Of a DNA stretch of 6,390 bases, positions 5,794 to 6,390 are shown piece by piece (within the stretch, counting starts at the first letter, position 1; every line of letters starts with the position of its first letter). A model generated the notes under the pieces. It worked only from the letters and a program-made list of their open reading frames with translations, did not search any database and was not told the origin of the DNA. The stretch is taken from NCBI GenBank assembly GCA_026388345.1, contig JAPLJY010000164.1:1-6390 (forward strand), in the 5' to 3' direction. The DNA comes from Deltaproteobacteria bacterium. Its GTDB lineage: Bacteria; Desulfobacterota; Syntrophia; Syntrophales; UBA5619. The position numbers and the translations under genes were made by a program.

Positions 5794-5823
5794 TTTGAAG
5801 TTTGAGTGTTTGAAGTTTGAGTG
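5794..5823 (-). repeat. Exact tandem duplication of a 15-bp unit in the dctQ leader
   Basis: TTTGAAGTTTGAGTG occurs twice without a break (5794-5808 and 5809-5823). Each unit is itself two near-copies of a 7-8 base piece beginning TTTGA. In the transcript this reads as a C/A/U-rich, weakly structured tract (CACTCAAACTTCAAA twice) between the hairpin and the dctQ ribosome binding site. It could be a translation enhancer, a protein- or sRNA-binding tract, or simple slippage. Confidence 0.7.
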
Positions 5824-5866
5824 AACGATGTCCGGCCAAGCCAAAGGCCCGCGCCGGACATCGTTC
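5823..5866 (-). promoter_or_regulatory. Strong hairpin between dctP and dctQ
   Basis: GAACGATGTCCGGC (5823-5836) and GCCGGACATCGTTC (5853-5866) are perfect 14-bp inverse arms around 16 bases. On the transcribed strand the loop contains GCC-TTT-GGC, which can extend the stem. It begins 7 bases after the dctP stop. No U-run follows, so a processing or 3'-stabilising element that lets dctP mRNA outlast dctQM is likelier than termination. That role is inference from other binding-protein operons. Confidence 0.65.
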
Positions 5867-5873
5867 GCATGCG

Positions 5874-6390
5874 TTAGAAGTTCTTGCCCGTCTGGAGGAT
5901 GAAGTTGACGAAGGCTTCCCCGCCCAGCCGTTTGGCCTCTTCCTTCACGACGGTAGCCACCGCATCCTGGAAGGGCTTCTTGTCCACCGTGATGATCTCC
6001 GTCATCAGCCCCTTCAGCTTCGCCAGGTCTTCAACCTCGGCCACCTTCCAGGCCCCGCGCATGTAGGCCGTCGCCTCCCTTGCCGCCTGCAAAACGGCCT
6101 GCTGCTGGACCTTGGTGAGCTTATCGAAGACCTTGGTGGAAGCGATGGTCAGGTCAGGGATCCGCATGTGTTCGTCAAGGGTGTAGTATTTCGTCACCTC
6201 ATAGAACTTCATGGAGATGAGCGAGGGGTGATTGTTCTCAGCGCCGTCCACCACGCCTGTCTGCAGGGCGGTGTACAGCTCGCCCCAGGCTGTCGGCACG
6301 CCGCTTGCCCCCAACGCCTTGATGGTATTGATCATGACCGGCGAGGCCATCACGCGGATCTTCAGCCCCTTCAGGTCCGCCGGGTTGCGG
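5874..6390 (-). CDS. dctP: TRAP transporter substrate-binding protein DctP, C-terminal part (cut by window edge)
   Basis: DctP is the periplasmic solute receptor of the TRAP importer. The frame is open to the window edge, so the signal peptide and N-terminal lobe lie outside; about 171 codons are seen of a family usually near 330. The visible part opens with RNPADLKGLKIRVMASPV, the block containing the Arg (KIR) that in this family forms a salt bridge with the substrate carboxylate. Next comes GELYTALQTGVVDGAENN with GAENN at 6231-6245, then KFYEVTKYYTLDEHMR, all conserved DctP blocks. GAENN is seen in many receptors for sugar acids and related organic acids, but does not fix the ligand. The C-terminus is helical and charged, ending TGKNF at TAA 5874-5876. 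It is the promoter-proximal gene of dctPQM; the promoter is beyond the window. The GTG at 6351-6353 is internal. Confidence 0.93.
   Translation of the reverse strand, partial: RNPADLKGLKIRVMASPVMINTIKALGASGVPTAWGELYTALQTGVVDGAENNHPSLISMKFYEVTKYYTLDEHMRIPDLTIASTKVFDKLTKVQQQAVLQAAREATAYMRGAWKVAEVEDLAKLKGLMTEIITVDKKPFQDAVATVVKEEAKRLGGEAFVNFILQTGKNF

Overview
The window looks like a piece of a fairly GC-rich Gram-negative genome. Outer-membrane logic (the relic of a patatin/beta-barrel protein) and a TRAP transporter both fit this. The GlmM C-terminal loop RYSGTQN recalls Desulfobacterota (former Deltaproteobacteria), but that lineage guess is weak and rests on memory only.

Layout. (1) 1-997, plus strand: the last two thirds of glmM (phosphoglucosamine mutase), cut by the window edge. 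(2) 1022-1294, minus strand: a 90-codon relic in which the signal peptide and first glycine loop of a patatin-like phospholipase run in frame straight into what looks like the last beta-strand of an outer-membrane barrel; everything between is missing. (3) About 1300-2200: an AT-rich island, unlike the GC-rich genes on both sides. It holds a 60-codon zinc-ribbon protein on the minus strand, a possible 13-codon leader ORF coupled to it, a possible second broken zinc-ribbon piece, and an AT-rich dyad. (4) 2228-3133, plus strand: a YddG-like EamA/DMT exporter. (5) 3208-3756, minus strand: a DUF523/TudS-like iron-sulfur protein, convergent with the exporter and separated from it by a stem-loop. 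(6) 3866-6390, minus strand: a TRAP transporter in the order dctP (partial) - dctQ - dctM, reading towards the DUF523 gene.

How they work together. The DctP, DctQ and DctM proteins form one sodium- or proton-driven importer for an organic acid: DctP captures it in the periplasm, DctQ and DctM form the membrane complex. The dctP-dctQ gap holds a 14-bp perfect hairpin and an exact tandem 15-bp duplication. Both would lie in the transcript and could set different levels of binding protein and permease. The dctM-DUF523 gap holds two more inverted repeats, so the DUF523 gene may be read from the TRAP transcript or separately; it has its own strong ribosome binding site. GlmM (cell-wall precursor synthesis) and the exporter are unrelated housekeeping or accessory functions.

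I see no CRISPR array, tRNA, rRNA, transposase or phage gene. I see no clearly new multi-gene system. The observations most worth a second look are the fused patatin relic, the leader-ORF/zinc-ribbon pair in the AT-rich island, and the structured dctP-dctQ gap.
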